Origin: Isoetes taiwanensis
Taxonomy: Eukaryota; Streptophyta; Lycopodiopsida; Isoetales; Isoetaceae
NCBI GenBank assembly: GCA_021234155.1
Contig: JAJEKV010000026.1
Location: 2,542,001-2,606,000 of the forward strand
DNA: 64,000 bases
Direction of reading: 5' to 3'
Below, piece after piece: positions 1 through 12,051 of the stretch. Positions within the stretch are counted from its first letter, which is position 1; the number at the start of each line of letters is the position of its first letter. Made by a program: the position numbers and the translations under genes. The notes beneath the pieces were generated by a model. That model made no database searches. It was given only the letters and a program-made list of their open reading frames with translations, and was not told the origin of the DNA.

Positions 1-723
1 TCTCTGGGCGCAAGCAGCCAAGGGATCTTATGAATTTTCCGGAGTGGCTTAAAATGGAAGTACAACGTATTGTTGAGAATAAAGAGCAAGTGGATCCATT
101 GTTGCTTGATCTTGCTTTTGGAGTTGAAGAATACGCTACAAGTTATAAAAGCATGTGGGCATATGGTTGGCATTTACGGGTGCAAGACTTAGATGCAAAG
201 CAAGTGATACAAGATTCAGGCATTTCAGCAATATTTAGATCTACGAGTCGTAGTAGTGCTAAAGACAAGCGACCCATTGAAGCTGACATAGAATACTTCG
301 CCAAAATTCAACAGATTTTGCAGGTAAGTACATGTATAACATTGTATTGTATCACATTTTGTCCACTAAGTATTTTACATGGTTCTGCAGGTCTGTCTTG
401 GTTCAACACGTATAGTGCTTTTGCAATGCCATTGGTATAGGCCTGACACTGTTGGACAACGAGCATCAACAAGATTTGATAAGTATGGCTTTCAAATTAT
501 AGATACTACAAAAGCAGCATATAAAGGGAATTCAAGTTCTCAACCCTTTGTCTTTCATTTTATTTTTATTTTTTCTAGATAGTATATGTTTACAAATTTA
601 AATGTTGTGCAGGTGTTCTATTTTGATGATCCTCATAATCCAGGTTGGTCTATTGTGCTTCGAAATCCATCACATAGATGGGCTAGTACTTATGATGAAA
701 GTGAAGATGGCGTAGATAATTGA
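1..723 (+). pseudogene. CACTA (En/Spm) TNP2-type gene, 3' end with DUF4216-like domain
   Basis: This is the C-terminal end of the large CACTA transposon protein, whose transposase part would lie left of the window. The frame is already open at base 3, so ATG at 30 is probably not the start. Three exons are visible: 1-323 (donor CAG|GTAAGT), 391 to about 550, and 613-723 (acceptor GTGCAG). Exon 1 has the FPEWLKMEVQ linker typical between DUF4218 and DUF4216. Exon 2 has DKYGFQIID and exon 3 has VFYFDDPHNPGWSIVLR, the hallmark end of DUF4216. The middle splice is uncertain. The protein ends at TGA 721. The domain is known from plant CACTA elements; whether this copy is functional cannot be judged from the part seen. 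Confidence 0.75.
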
Positions 724-840
724 CTTGCAATCTATATTGGTTGGTATAGCATCCATTAGATGTTGCTTTTGACACATTCTATGACTCAGTTTCAATTTTA
801 ACATTATTACATTCTATATAACTTGATAGCTTGACATTAA

Positions 841-863
841 GATAAGATAAGATAAGATAAGAT
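841..863. repeat. (GATAA)n microsatellite
   Basis: Four to five copies of GATAA lie in the 3' flank of the CACTA gene. No function is apparent. Confidence 0.7.
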
Positions 864-1119
864 GAATTTTTACGTCCACTGGAACCCAACGGGTTATGGG
901 ACGGCACATGCAAGGGCAACCAAGTGAAACCAAGTGAATTGCGCTTAGTTAGTGAGTGCTTTTAATATAGGCATGTGATCTCATCTATGGATTCTAAGAA
1001 ATAAATATGTTATTTCAATTCATCAAATTGACACATTCCTATTCTCTAATCCATATGTACATGGACTTACACTGTTACATCATCTGTGGTATGAACATAT
1101 ATGATGTACGGGTATTCCT

Positions 1120-1610
1120 CACTCAAAATGGAAATATTTGGGTAAATTTTGAGATAGTGACAAAAAGTTGGTTGTGTCCTTTATGACCATGCAAATGGCA
1201 TAGTGAAATGACACTTTTGCGACAATTGGCTCACACTTACAATAATGCTGTGCTGGATAAATGGCAAAACTGTAACCACACTTGAAAGGCAATTATAAGT
1301 CACTTGAACAAGTGCCATTTATTTGAATACAAATGCCATTCATATACATGCAGTTGTGTGGCACATACATGGCACTTTCTAATATGCCATTTATGCGAGT
1401 CAAAATGGCAAAACTCTAACACACTTAAATGGCACATACATGACACTAATATATGCGCCATTTCCATGGCCAATAAAGGGCAAAATAATTGTCACTTAAA
1501 TGGCATATACTCGTCACATTTTTTTATGTGCCAATTACAATGGCTCAAATGGCAAATTTATGAAAATATGCCATTTGTTTGTGCCATTTGTACCTATTTT
1601 TGTAGTAGTG
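1120..1610 (+). mobile_element. CACTA right end: subterminal repeats and TIR
   Basis: About 490 bp are packed with short repeats in both orientations around AAATGGCA / TGCCATTT and ATGGCAC / GTGCCAT. That is the organisation of CACTA subterminal regions, where the accessory protein binds. They stop at CCTATTTTTGTAGTAGTG (1593-1610), which is the inverse of a CACTACTACAAAAAT terminus. The next three bases, ATA, would be the target duplication. The matching left end was not found, so it lies outside the window or is lost. The terminus fits the TNP2-type gene at 1-723 in orientation. Confidence 0.7.
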
Positions 1611-1759
1611 ATAAGCGCCAAGACTTTTGCGCAGTTACTACGCAGTAAGGTGGGATCCCCTCCTCCGATATCACACCTCTTGGGGATCCCATCCTTCAGG
1701 ATCACACCTCCGGGATGCCCGAAGCAAGGGTAAGAATATCAAATACCTCACAGTTCTTC

Positions 1760-1782
1760 AAAAAAAAAAAAAAAAAAAAAAA
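1760..1782. repeat. poly(A) run of about 23 bp
   Basis: A homopolymer A tract lies just upstream of the Transposase_24-like gene. It could be a retroposition scar or simple slippage; no flanking duplication was seen. Confidence 0.6.
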
Positions 1783-1836
1783 TTGGCGAAAGCGCCTTTG
1801 TAAAGGTTTTAGAGATGCAAGAAGAAGTGTTTGTGA

Positions 1837-3209
1837 GGGGTTTTTGCGAGCAAGGAAGATTGGCGAGGAGCCTATGAAGCCAAATGGATGAAAAATGATA
1901 TGTGGTTCAGATTTCTTGCATATATGGAGACAAGCCAATACAAGGTATACTATTAACCATTTTTACTAACATTATATAGATAATTCAGATGCAAATACTA
2001 AATTGGATTTTTGTAGAACTCAAGCACTCGTAACAAAAAGGCCAGAGCTGATCAAAAACAAACTGTCAATACAGGAAGAAGGGGCTATGCTGGAACATAC
2101 ATGTATTTGGTAAGAATCTTGTTTGTAACTTGGAAACTAATTCTATTTAATTGTATGAAGTTACACTATGGTTAAAATTTTATAGAAAGAGAAGATGCAA
2201 AGGTCACCAACCACAGCTGAAATTGCAAATGAAGCTCATACCTCTAAAGGGTATGGAATTGTACCAAGGGGAGTCAAAACGCTAGATCTAGAAGAGAGAT
2301 CAAATAATGTAAGTTCCATTTGTGTTTTTTTAAAATAATATGTTGAACTTTCATATGTATTTATTTTATTTGCTCTATGCATTTTTAGGGGACATGTGCA
2401 CCTTCTTCACCATCTTTCAATATGAAGACTACATGCAAACATGTTGTGAAACCGATCATTCTTTATGAAAGCTTTGAAAAGCCTGTGGAATGTCAAGTTG
2501 ATGTTACACAATCAGTGAACGATGCTAAATCTGTGCTTTAGGAGTTGCACAAACAAATTGAAAGCTTGTCTGCAAAAAAGAAACAACTCGAAAAAGACAT
2601 GAATAAAAAGGTAATTTGAAAACATCTTCATTAATTGTTCGTGCTCATTTTATTTTACTGTATAAATCCTTTAAAAACATCCATAGGCGGCAAGAAAAGT
2701 GACGAATAAAGAACCTTCGATTGGAAGCCAAGTAAGTAAATTTTTTTTGCTTAGTGAATCATATAATGAGTTCTATAATCTTCTTCAATGCTTGGACATT
2801 AGGCAAGTGCAATTCCCAAGTTTTCAAAACAATGCTCGCCGACAAAACATATCCAGAAAAATATTGAGGTAACATCTATATTTGTGATTCAAGTGCTTGA
2901 GTTTTTTAAGAAATAATACTTCTTCCTCTTCTTCTTTGATTTACATTAGGAGAATAGTGAAGTCCAAATTCTTGATCTAAGAAATAAATCTATCATTGGT
3001 CATGGAAGAATTTTCTCATTGGATCCAAAGAAGACTTGCCACGTTCAACCATTGGGAATGGTAATGCTTCAATTGAGATTCAAAACGTGAACCCTGGACA
3101 CTTGAATGATCAGTTATTGTATCCAACAAGTGAACTTACTACATTCAAAGATGCGATAAACTCAGTAATCATATGGTCACTATCTTTAATGAGTAATATT
3201 TCTCAATAA
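1837..3209 (+). pseudogene. CACTA second-gene relic (Transposase_24 / Ptta-En-Spm-like)
   Basis: Seven exons with clean GT-AG borders can be followed: 1837-1944, 2017-2109, 2186-2308, 2389-2610, 2687-2731, 2803-2868 and 2951-3209. They read TRNKKARADQKQTVNTGRRG, then MQRSPTTAEIANEAHT, matching the plant Transposase_24 pattern of a basic NK/RA..TGS block followed by PT..E....TH. A coiled-coil stretch, LHKQIESLSAKKKQLEKD, follows. The last exon has GHGRIFSLDP and, one frame away, TSELTTFKDAINS, both typical near the end of this family. An in-frame TAG at 2539 and a one-base frame change near 3058 break it. It lies beyond the CACTA terminus at 1610, so it may belong to a second, host element. 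Confidence 0.65.
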
Positions 3210-3325
3210 ACTTATTGTCTAGTACACTTTGTTGAATGTATTGCAATTGCAATATTTCTTTAAACTTATTTCTTGTTTATATTGTCTATCAAGACATATC
3301 ATTATCTGTTATATATATATATATA
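3210..3325. repeat. AT-rich spacer with (TA)n tract at 3310-3325
   Basis: Short AT-rich spacer that ends in a (TA)n run. The run directly abuts the transposon end beginning at 3326. Confidence 0.6.
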
Positions 3326-3375
3326 CAAGTATTTGTACCGTGAGAGGGTGTATGAAGTCGAATGTACGTACATTA
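3326..3375 (-). other. 3' terminus of the Helitron-like element (copy A)
   Basis: Read on the minus strand, this ends ...CTCTCACGGTACAAATACTTG, then T and a TA run. It matches the end at 18030 at 29 of 35 positions. The inferred element containing the Rep/helicase gene would finish here. Confidence 0.5.
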
Positions 3376-4203
3376 GGAAGTATAACCCAAGTTTTTGAAG
3401 AAATCTATTAGGAGTCCGAAGATACGGCAAGTATTGCTTAAGATTATACAAACATACACTGCAAAACATACCCAATGTGAATGATCTACGTAGATTCCCT
3501 TCAGATCCCCTTAGAAAACAATAACAAATTCCTGACAATGCAGAACCTCAGGTTAAGGATTGTGGCCTTCTTACTGCCAACAATTAAGGGAACACATGGT
3601 TAAAGAAATTAATGGCAGTATTGCCACCAAATTCTATAATTATTTTGCACGTTGTACTTATTAGGGATCCTTATTTTTCAATTAAAAAAAATGGACTTCC
3701 AAAGTTGCAAATAGCCGTGGAATAGGTTGTAAGTTCCTTTAGGTTCCATCTAATTTATTTAGAAGTTCACCTCACGTGTTTGAACTTTTTCAATCAAATT
3801 TATAGATGTTATATTTGGGATGCCACTTTCAAAAGTAATCAAAATTGCAATATGGCCATTACATGTAACGTAGATATCTAGGTAACTTTTCTAAGAATAA
3901 ACCATCTGAATCGGCATGCCCTATTGTGCATTTATGACTCATAGTCCCTTTGGTAATTTGAAGATGTTGGATTGTTCAATATCAAAATGAGAGGACTGGA
4001 TCACCATCCCAAAATTAATTTCTTCATAGTGCACCCGAGGGCCTGTTGGTTTATCTGTTTTCCCAGACATCCTTTGTTTTCATTTATCTTTCTTTCATCA
4101 GTTCTGCAAATAAAAGTTCTTTAATGCAATCTACTTCTAATTTGAAGGTTTAAATGGCTTCTTCATCAAAGTACACGGATTCTATTTTGAATAAGAAAAA
4201 TAG

Positions 4204-4302
4204 TAAAACCTTTTTATCTATCCAAATGCTATTCAACAATCCGGTCAATTGGTAAAACCTTTTTATCTATCCAAATGTTATTCAACAATCTAGTCAATAA
4301 AC
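4204..4302. repeat. two-copy tandem duplication, ~49 bp
   Basis: The segment AAAACCTTTTTATCTATCC plus about 30 further bases occurs twice head-to-tail with three or four differences. Non-coding 3' part of the Helitron. Confidence 0.8.
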
Positions 4303-4904
4303 AACAACAAAAAACAAATTACACATGAAGTCGAAATTGCAATGTCTAAAGCAATTAATTTCTAATTCTTCTTCAATCTCACCCTTCTCCCATACTTGGA
4401 GCATGAAAATCTATAGAACCTGCATAGTAAAATGTTTTTAAATATAATTGCTACCATTCTAATGCTCAAGACTTTTATGTGATAATCCAAAGCTTTAAAC
4501 TACCTTATTTACTTTCAACTACTGCAAATACCAATTTATACGCAATTAGTAAGTAGCAAGAAAAATGTCAAGTCTCATTCAATCATCCTAGCATTTGGGT
4601 GCAAAGGAAAATAGCATTCTGTAAGAAAAACAAAGGATTAAACCTCAATCATGCTATGTTCAGTGCATGCAAGAATTGAAACATCAAGATACACGATATT
4701 AAAGTTGAATCCCTAGACTCTTTTTCATATTCATTATTATTAAAGCTCTCTATAAAACATTCTCAAGTGGTCTTTATCAGAAGTCTTCTGTCGCAGATTT
4801 TGCATTCCAGATCCAAGCATGCCTAAAAATACCCTTGGCAATGGCCATGTCTTCGGGGAGCCTTTGGCAAAGCTCTCAGGAGGTTCAAATCGAGTGACTG
4901 GTTT

Positions 4905-5110
4905 ATCCAAAAACTTTTGTTATGAGCATAATAGAAATATGTTAGCAACTCTTCAAATATTGCTAATGTAATATCAATGTCCAACAACCAATAGTTATTT
5001 ATAGTATACAAAAAACTTTTGTTATGAGCATAATAGAAATATGTTAGCAACTCTTCAAATATTGCTAATGTAATATCAATGTCCAACAACCAATAGTTAT
5101 TTAGTATACA
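4905..5110. repeat. two-copy tandem duplication, ~100 bp
   Basis: About 100 bp beginning CAAAAACTTTTGTTATGAGC is repeated almost perfectly in tandem. The near identity implies a recent duplication. A minus-strand open frame running through both copies is a by-product of the repeat. Confidence 0.85.
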
Positions 5111-5149
5111 ATACCCATTTACATAGATGTATCCAAGCTTACAAACGTA

Positions 5150-5638
5150 CAACTAATACTTAATAAGAATTGAACCGATATTCTATTCTAATCATTTACA
5201 GGAAAGCAATACTGAATCAATACCAATCTTTAGAACAGCAGTTCTGAATAGAAAAAGTTATAATATAGCTGCAAGTCCAGATACTTCCAAGAAATTAATC
5301 TAAGAAATGAGCAAGTCCAAATACTTCCTAAAATCTAAGAAATGAGCATTAAAATATTCAATTCTAAAATCACAGATAAACAAAAAATCAGCTCAGCTTA
5401 AATTCGATTACAGTCAAAAATTAATATCCAAGAACCAATCATTATTTATTTAAAATCCAATACCCATGTACATTAATGCGTCCAAGGTTACAACTAGATA
5501 TCATGACATTCTAAAACATATTCTTATGGATTCAAAAACATATTTATTTTAGCATTGATTCCCACAACCATATACTATCCCATAAAACCAAAAATAGTGA
5601 TTCTGTTTTAGCGTAGGAATTCGCCAATCACAATGCTC
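5150..5638. other. non-coding AT-rich 3' region of the Helitron
   Basis: No gene or RNA was recognised. It contains a short ~40 bp imperfect duplication near 5270-5350 (CAAGTCC.ATACTTCC). Confidence 0.5.
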
Positions 5639-6679
5639 TCATAGGAGCAGCTCTCTAAAAACAACATTTCTCGTTGTTACAACAGGACTATCACTATTAT
5701 GTAAGATAAGGACATCCTCCCTTCGTCTGATCCTCGTGAGAGCTGTGTAAAGTTGCCCATATGCAAATACATCTGTCCGTAAATCTAGAACTATCTTGTC
5801 AAGTGTGAGTCCAAGACAACTGTGAAATGTTGTTGAGTAAGCAAGTCTCAATGGCAATTGACGTCGATGGATGGTGAATGGTGAATTTCGTGGCTGATGA
5901 AAGAAGTCCACTCTAGAGATTGGGTGGATGTAATCAGCAGATACATTATCAACCCCAACAATTCTAACAGTGACATACTTCTCATGAAGTTCATGGACAA
6001 CTACTCTGGCATTTTTTACCAAACCTTTGTCTCTATCCAATAGCTTCATGAGATGACAGATTGATCCTTCTTTTAGGTGCAATGCATGTTTTGGGAGCGT
6101 TGGATGATCATAACTATGAAGGAAGTCGTTTTCTGCAAGCCCACTGCTATGGAGCACTTGGTCATTTTCTGTTATGGAGCTACAGCTGAAGTAAACCTTC
6201 TCTCGTGCAACTAGACGATCTAGGATAGACTTATTGAAGTCATCAACATATACATTTAAAGGAGAAAGGAAAGCTCTTTTTTGACATAATGAAGGCGATG
6301 AGAGTATATCACTAGGAAATAAGAATTCACGAGCATCGTCAATGTTATTTGTTGTCTGGAACAATGTCAACGTAACCGTATCACATGACCAGTTTTCGCC
6401 CACTGATGTTACACATTCAACGAGCTCCAAATCTACTGCATTCCTTATTGGTTGGTCTAATTTGTATATAATGAATGCATCCCATGTGCGTGAGGACCTG
6501 ATGGAAGCTTCAAAAGTAGCTTGTCTACCTGCTCCCTGGACAATGGGCGCTATTTGTCTAAAGTCTCCAGCAGCAATAAAACATTTTCCACCAAATGGAA
6601 GGTTGTTTCCACAAATTTGCTGGAGCAAGGTATTTACTGATTCTATGACGGCCTGTTGGCCATTGGGAACTCGTCCCAA
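5639..6679 (-). pseudogene. Helitron Rep/helicase, C-terminal helicase part
   Basis: This 346-codon frame continues the Rep/helicase after a one-base frame change; its first ~10 codons overlap the upstream frame and its ATG is not a true start. The sense match begins at about VIESVNTLLQQ. PIF1-family helicase motifs follow: motif III GDFRQIAP (residues 38-45), motif V as CLGLTLDKIVLDLR (288-301), where most relatives have SQGQT, and motif VI QLYTALTRIRRRED with the presumed arginine finger near residue 316. The frame ends at a stop by 5639. Its role in the intact protein would be 5'-3' unwinding of the displaced strand during rolling-circle transposition. Confidence 0.8.
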
Positions 6680-9600
6680 ATGATGGCATCTGCCTCTATA
6701 AGGAGCGCCGCTTTCTCAGATGCTGGATTGATTATTGACTCAATTCCAACATTATCATCAACAACAGGTATCTGAAATAAGCTATGCGCTGTTTTGCCAC
6801 CTGGATACAACAATCCAGCCAACCCCGTTGTTGCACAAGGCAGCACAATCCTCTGATGAGATCTAATTTTCAAGCATATAGCATTCAAGAGGAAGGTCTT
6901 ACCCGTACCACCTTGCCCATATATAAACACAGGTTGTCTTGGTGTTGGTTGTTGTAGCATGCTCATCACGTGATCATATATTTGTGCCTGCCTTACATTC
7001 ATGATATCACGCATTGCTCTTGCCTGCTCCATGTATGAATCATGATCTGGGAATTTCAGCAACTCTTGCAGCACGAAATCTGAGTGGATACTGATAGGTG
7101 GAAGCCCGAAATCCGTGACAGTCTTATTGTGCTGAGTAAGCGTATTTTCTATGGAGATAAGTGCCTGTTGATCTGCAAGCATCACATTAGAGTTTGTATT
7201 GATGTAATAATCTTGTATCAAGTCCATATGGAACCTATTCCATAAATCCACTGCTTCAGCACCATCAAGAATTAAGATTGTAAATAGAAAACGAAGCTGT
7301 GAGGGTGTTTGTAGAAAGGATATTGCTTCTTGCATTGTGGATATTGGCTCAGATCTATCTTGTAGAAGTCCCATTGCAGTGACAGTTTCTTGATAAGTTC
7401 CGTAGACTTGCCCATTATATGTTTTTAATTCCTGCCATGTCCTTGGAGATGTATGCAAGAGTAGCTGCCGGAGATAGAATAGTTCCCCTTCTCGAGGCAT
7501 CACCAGCCTTATTCTGCAAATGAGATCTCTTTTTGTTCTGGCACGCACAATATTTCTAGGAATTGCGCCATGACCTATTTCAATGTGCTCGTTAGGTGTA
7601 TGCTGCGCCCGACTCAAAGGCAAAAATGTGTAGCGTTCATAGTAGTCCACATATGTCAGATCTGAGAACTCAGGTGTTAGTGGTCTGAGGAAATACCGGC
7701 TCAGTAACGATGTCGTTTGATCTCTTCTATATCTTATTGAAAATCCTGCTTCAAGGTGGATAGGAAGGCACTTCACAGCAGGTTGTTTTTCAGTGATATG
7801 GAATTTGAGAATCCGCCATGCTGCCTCTGTCGATGACAAATATCTGGCAGTTATATAATCGTCCACCTCACTCCGATGTTGCTGCTGGGAACCAATATGG
7901 TACTGTACCTTATCAAACCCTTTATATATGTAGGTATATAAATACATGAAGACATGAACAGTGGCGGCAATATCTACGTTCACATGGCAATCAAGTTGCT
8001 TCAATAGAAAAGCACAATAAGGAACAACATTTGTGTCTTCTGCTGTACGTCTTCGATACTGCACATAACCCTTAGCATCAATTCGTGTTGATTGGTTAAG
8101 AGGTCGGGGATACTTCCAACAGCAAGAACCATCCTTGGAGCAACGGTTAGAATGGTGGTGGATCATGTATTTACGTACCATTGTTGCTAATGCGTCGTCA
8201 TCAGCTGGTATCTCCGCTGATATCAAAGAGTCGATCATTCTCAGAGATATATCATATTTTGTTTTAAACACTATGTGACCATGAGGAAGTCCACGCTTCT
8301 GAAACTCAATGACATGCAACATGTACACAATTGGTCCAAAATATGAACGTAACAAAGCCTTTGCTCGCTGGAAACGGGCATGGAATGAACGGACAACTAT
8401 TACTGGTATCTCTGCTGATGTTTGTCCAGGCTGTAACATTGCTTTAATTTCTGGCCAGTCTGGATTAGTTGTGATTGTCACAAAAAAACTTGGGGGTCCT
8501 TTTGCTCTAGTGAGAGCAAGTGCATCTGCAATCTGAACTGAGCACCAACTCTTGCAGCCAAGAAAAGATGAAGGCAATCTCGTTCGTGACCATTCTGGTT
8601 CGTCCTCTTCTGCAAAGTCCTGATCTAGACTTGGCACATTTCTGTTATAACGACCAGTTGCTAGAAAATTTAGCTTCTCTTCTTCGACCCTAGAATACAT
8701 ATCAACAATATATTCACATGCAAGCCGCCCTAGCTGTAAGAACCTTTGCTCATGGATTAGTCTACATCTATACCAATCTAGTTGTGATAAATGTTGTTCA
8801 TTATCTGGAGACCAACCCAACGTTCCGTGTGGATATAATAAAGGATATTGCAGGGGCTCATATTGTGGATCTAAGATGCTTATATATACTGGCTGTGGGT
8901 TATCATGCAACCAGAATACAACAGTTCTTGGATTTACTGTCATTGAGTTGTTGGCATGTATGACAGCAGCAACCTCACCTGTTGCAATTGTCCCATTCAA
9001 CCTTAGCACTGCTGTCTCTAGTTGCATGCCCTGCATCATTCTGATCAGTCCACAATACGGATTTACATTTTCCAGTGCCTCTCCTATTTGTAAAACCCAA
9101 TCAGCTCTTACACCATGCATCCCTGCATGTCTGTATCTATCACTTTCATCATAGATATACCAATGCAATGGTTGATGTGGTTTGGACACACGGAAAAGTT
9201 GGTGATATGTCCGCCCCATCAGCGCAATGGAAGATGGAGTTGGTAAATCAACAAATTGTCCATCTGCACAAAGCGCAGTGAAGCAAAAGAGCCGGTTCAA
9301 TTTTCGACTGTCTGCACTGAATCCTCGTTGAGTATAAAGATTTGCAAGGGTAAGAGGCACCTCTGGTAACAATGGAAGCATGCGACGACCATTGTTACAA
9401 CAGAACGTATCACTTTCATCTCGCAGCAATCTAGCACCACAATATATACATGACTTACTCCATAGAATTGCAATGGGCGTCTGGGCTTGCATCTTACATA
9501 TTTGACGTTGCCAATGTTGCATTGCTAACACATGACTGTCACTAGCACTTGCAGTCGTGGCTCGGTCATTATCGGCATCTGACTGCGCATGATCAGTATA

Positions 9601-10146
9601 GGGGCTTTCATTGGCAATCGAATGATATTCTGAACCTAACAGCTGGTTGTCTTGTTCTGCTCTTTTGTCCCTGTTCCTTCTGCACTGTCTTTTTGCTCTC
9701 TGATCAGCCTTTCTTTCCTCAGAGAGCTCAGCATACCATCTCCGCTTACGTTCGTTTTGTTGTGACCTGCTATTGTCAGCTAACTGAGCACTAATATCAA
9801 TGCTTGCACCTGGAACAGTAATTTGTGACTGGCTTGACGAAGTGTTACGATCCGCAATCAATACACAATTTGAATCCACTTGTTGGTTATGAAATTGTGA
9901 AACAGACTCGTCTTCAGACACGCCATTCAACGAGTCGCTACCTTGCTCTGCACGCTGCTCTGCTGCATCTTGATTGCTTTGACCCCCTCTATGCCCCATA
10001 TATTCCCTTCTCAACCTCAGGTCATTCTTCCTTTCATCTGATAGCCTAGCATACCATCTTCGTTGATATTCATTTCGCTTCAATCTTTCCAACTCCTCAC
10101 TCGTGTAATTTCTATTTGGATCTATCTCTACCGCTCGCCTTGGCAT
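6643..10146 (-). pseudogene. Helitron Rep/helicase, N-terminal Rep and first helicase motifs
   Basis: A 1167-residue frame. Residues 25-50 and 130-155 are two basic repeats with the core RRWYA.LS.ERK. A CIYC...CC zinc-finger-like motif (233-250) precedes the Helitron_like_N region. The HUH nuclease motif is PHGH (621-624). The catalytic tyrosine region is YLYTYIYKG (735-743), against YLFKYIYKG in most plant Helitrons. PIF1 helicase follows: Walker A GQGGTGKT (1077-1084) and Walker B IWDEFPM (1156-1162). Translation then stops at MANRPS because of a one-base indel; the C-terminal helicase continues in another frame at 5639-6679. The ATG at 10146 gives a normal-looking start. Family role: nicking and strand transfer in rolling-circle transposition. 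This copy cannot make a full protein as written. Confidence 0.9.
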
Positions 10147-11639
10147 GGCTTTTAATGGTGACTAGATATGTTGCGAACATACACAAATCACTGTTGACCT
10201 ACGCTAACATAGGAAACATGTCACAATTGCCACCAAATAATGGCACCGTTTTCAGTAGCACATAATTAATGCCTGTCTAATTGCATCCATATAAAACATA
10301 GGAAATTACTGGACAGAAAAATGCAAAAATCACATAGAGCCTTATGGTTAAGGGTCAGTGGACTAGCGCTCTTAACTACATATACGCAGAAGCAATCAAG
10401 AGAAAAAGCAGAACGTACAATGAGTTCGCTTGACTACCTGGGCAACATCAACTTCTTTCAAGCAATAGATAGCAGACCATCAATTTGATACTCCGCCAAA
10501 CACCGATTTGTTGGTCATGAACTGCATGCAATTTGTTCAATTCACTATCATTAGTATAGTAGATAATGTGATGAAAGCATCGTCAGAAATTAACAACCAT
10601 GCTCTAGTTTAGTTCCCCCATACGTCTAGCTTCGTTGTGAATAAGGACTTTCAGCAATTTACCAATAAAGAGGAATAACTGTCATATCATCATACCTTAA
10701 ATATTCGCTTCCTTGTCGTTGCTTCCCTTGGTTCCCAGGAGCTTAAGATGCAGTCTGCAAAGAGCACGATCACACCTACCACATTGTTTAGGCCAAGCAA
10801 ACAACATGACAAAAAGAGCAAAAGAAGGATGATGCATGACATTTCTTCTCTGAATTCCAAAAAACCCACTTACCTAGCTCTCTTCAACGCCCTGCACAGA
10901 GATAGGATAACAGCAGGACCTAGGTAAATTAAGAACTATCACACCATAGAAGATCCAAAAGAAACTGACCTCAGACGTAAAAGCCAGATTTGCACCAAAG
11001 TAGAGGCTAGATGCAGCACCAATTCGCAGCCTTGTAGCCTAATTTTCGCCGCCAGGCAAAAGTGCAATCTTCTGCTCATGCCGGAATCATCTTCACCACT
11101 TCCATTTGCAGAACATTCGCCACTGTACATGAAGCATACTTGAGATGGCGTTTAAATTATCTGGTTCCAAATTTATATCAAATAACTGTCATGATCGTCG
11201 GCAGCGTAGGCTCCGTCTCAACAGAGAGGCAGATCCGGCCCCCCTGTCGGAGACTTGCATATGCCACGTCAACTGGTCCATTTTTCTCAACCTCGGGGAC
11301 TCCATATGCCTCCTGTGACTATTTTGCAAAGTTGAATGTTGGCAATGCATTGACCCGATTATGACAATTATGCATGTCACAATTTTAAGTTCAGTACATT
11401 AATCCACACACCCATCGCATCATCCCAACATGCTCACCTTTACTACCATTCATAAATGCATGTCACATCGGCTGCCGTCAAATGCCAATGGCTATACCTC
11501 AATAAAACTAAATGCCATATAAGACCAATAGCCATCGTATATATTCGGTGAACCCATCATTTTACCAATGGTTGTCATCAATTTCTAGGAACATGGCCCA
11601 TTAATAAATATTGTCACCTCATTATTTCCTCATTAAATA
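10147..11639. other. Helitron 5' leader, no gene recognised
   Basis: About 1.5 kb upstream of the Rep/helicase start. Several 60-100 codon frames occur on both strands, but none resembles a known protein. It may hold the promoter of the minus-strand gene; no specific element could be defended. Confidence 0.4.
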
Positions 11640-12045
<406 letters not shown>

Positions 12046-12051
12046 TTATAT

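Noticed and set aside
4823-5152. Minus-strand frame with an internal protein repeat
   Set aside because: The repeat is a by-product of the ~100 bp DNA duplication at 4905-5110.
6342-6683. Plus-strand frame opposite the helicase, and similar plus frames at 8309-10049
   Set aside because: Antisense shadows of the Rep/helicase gene.
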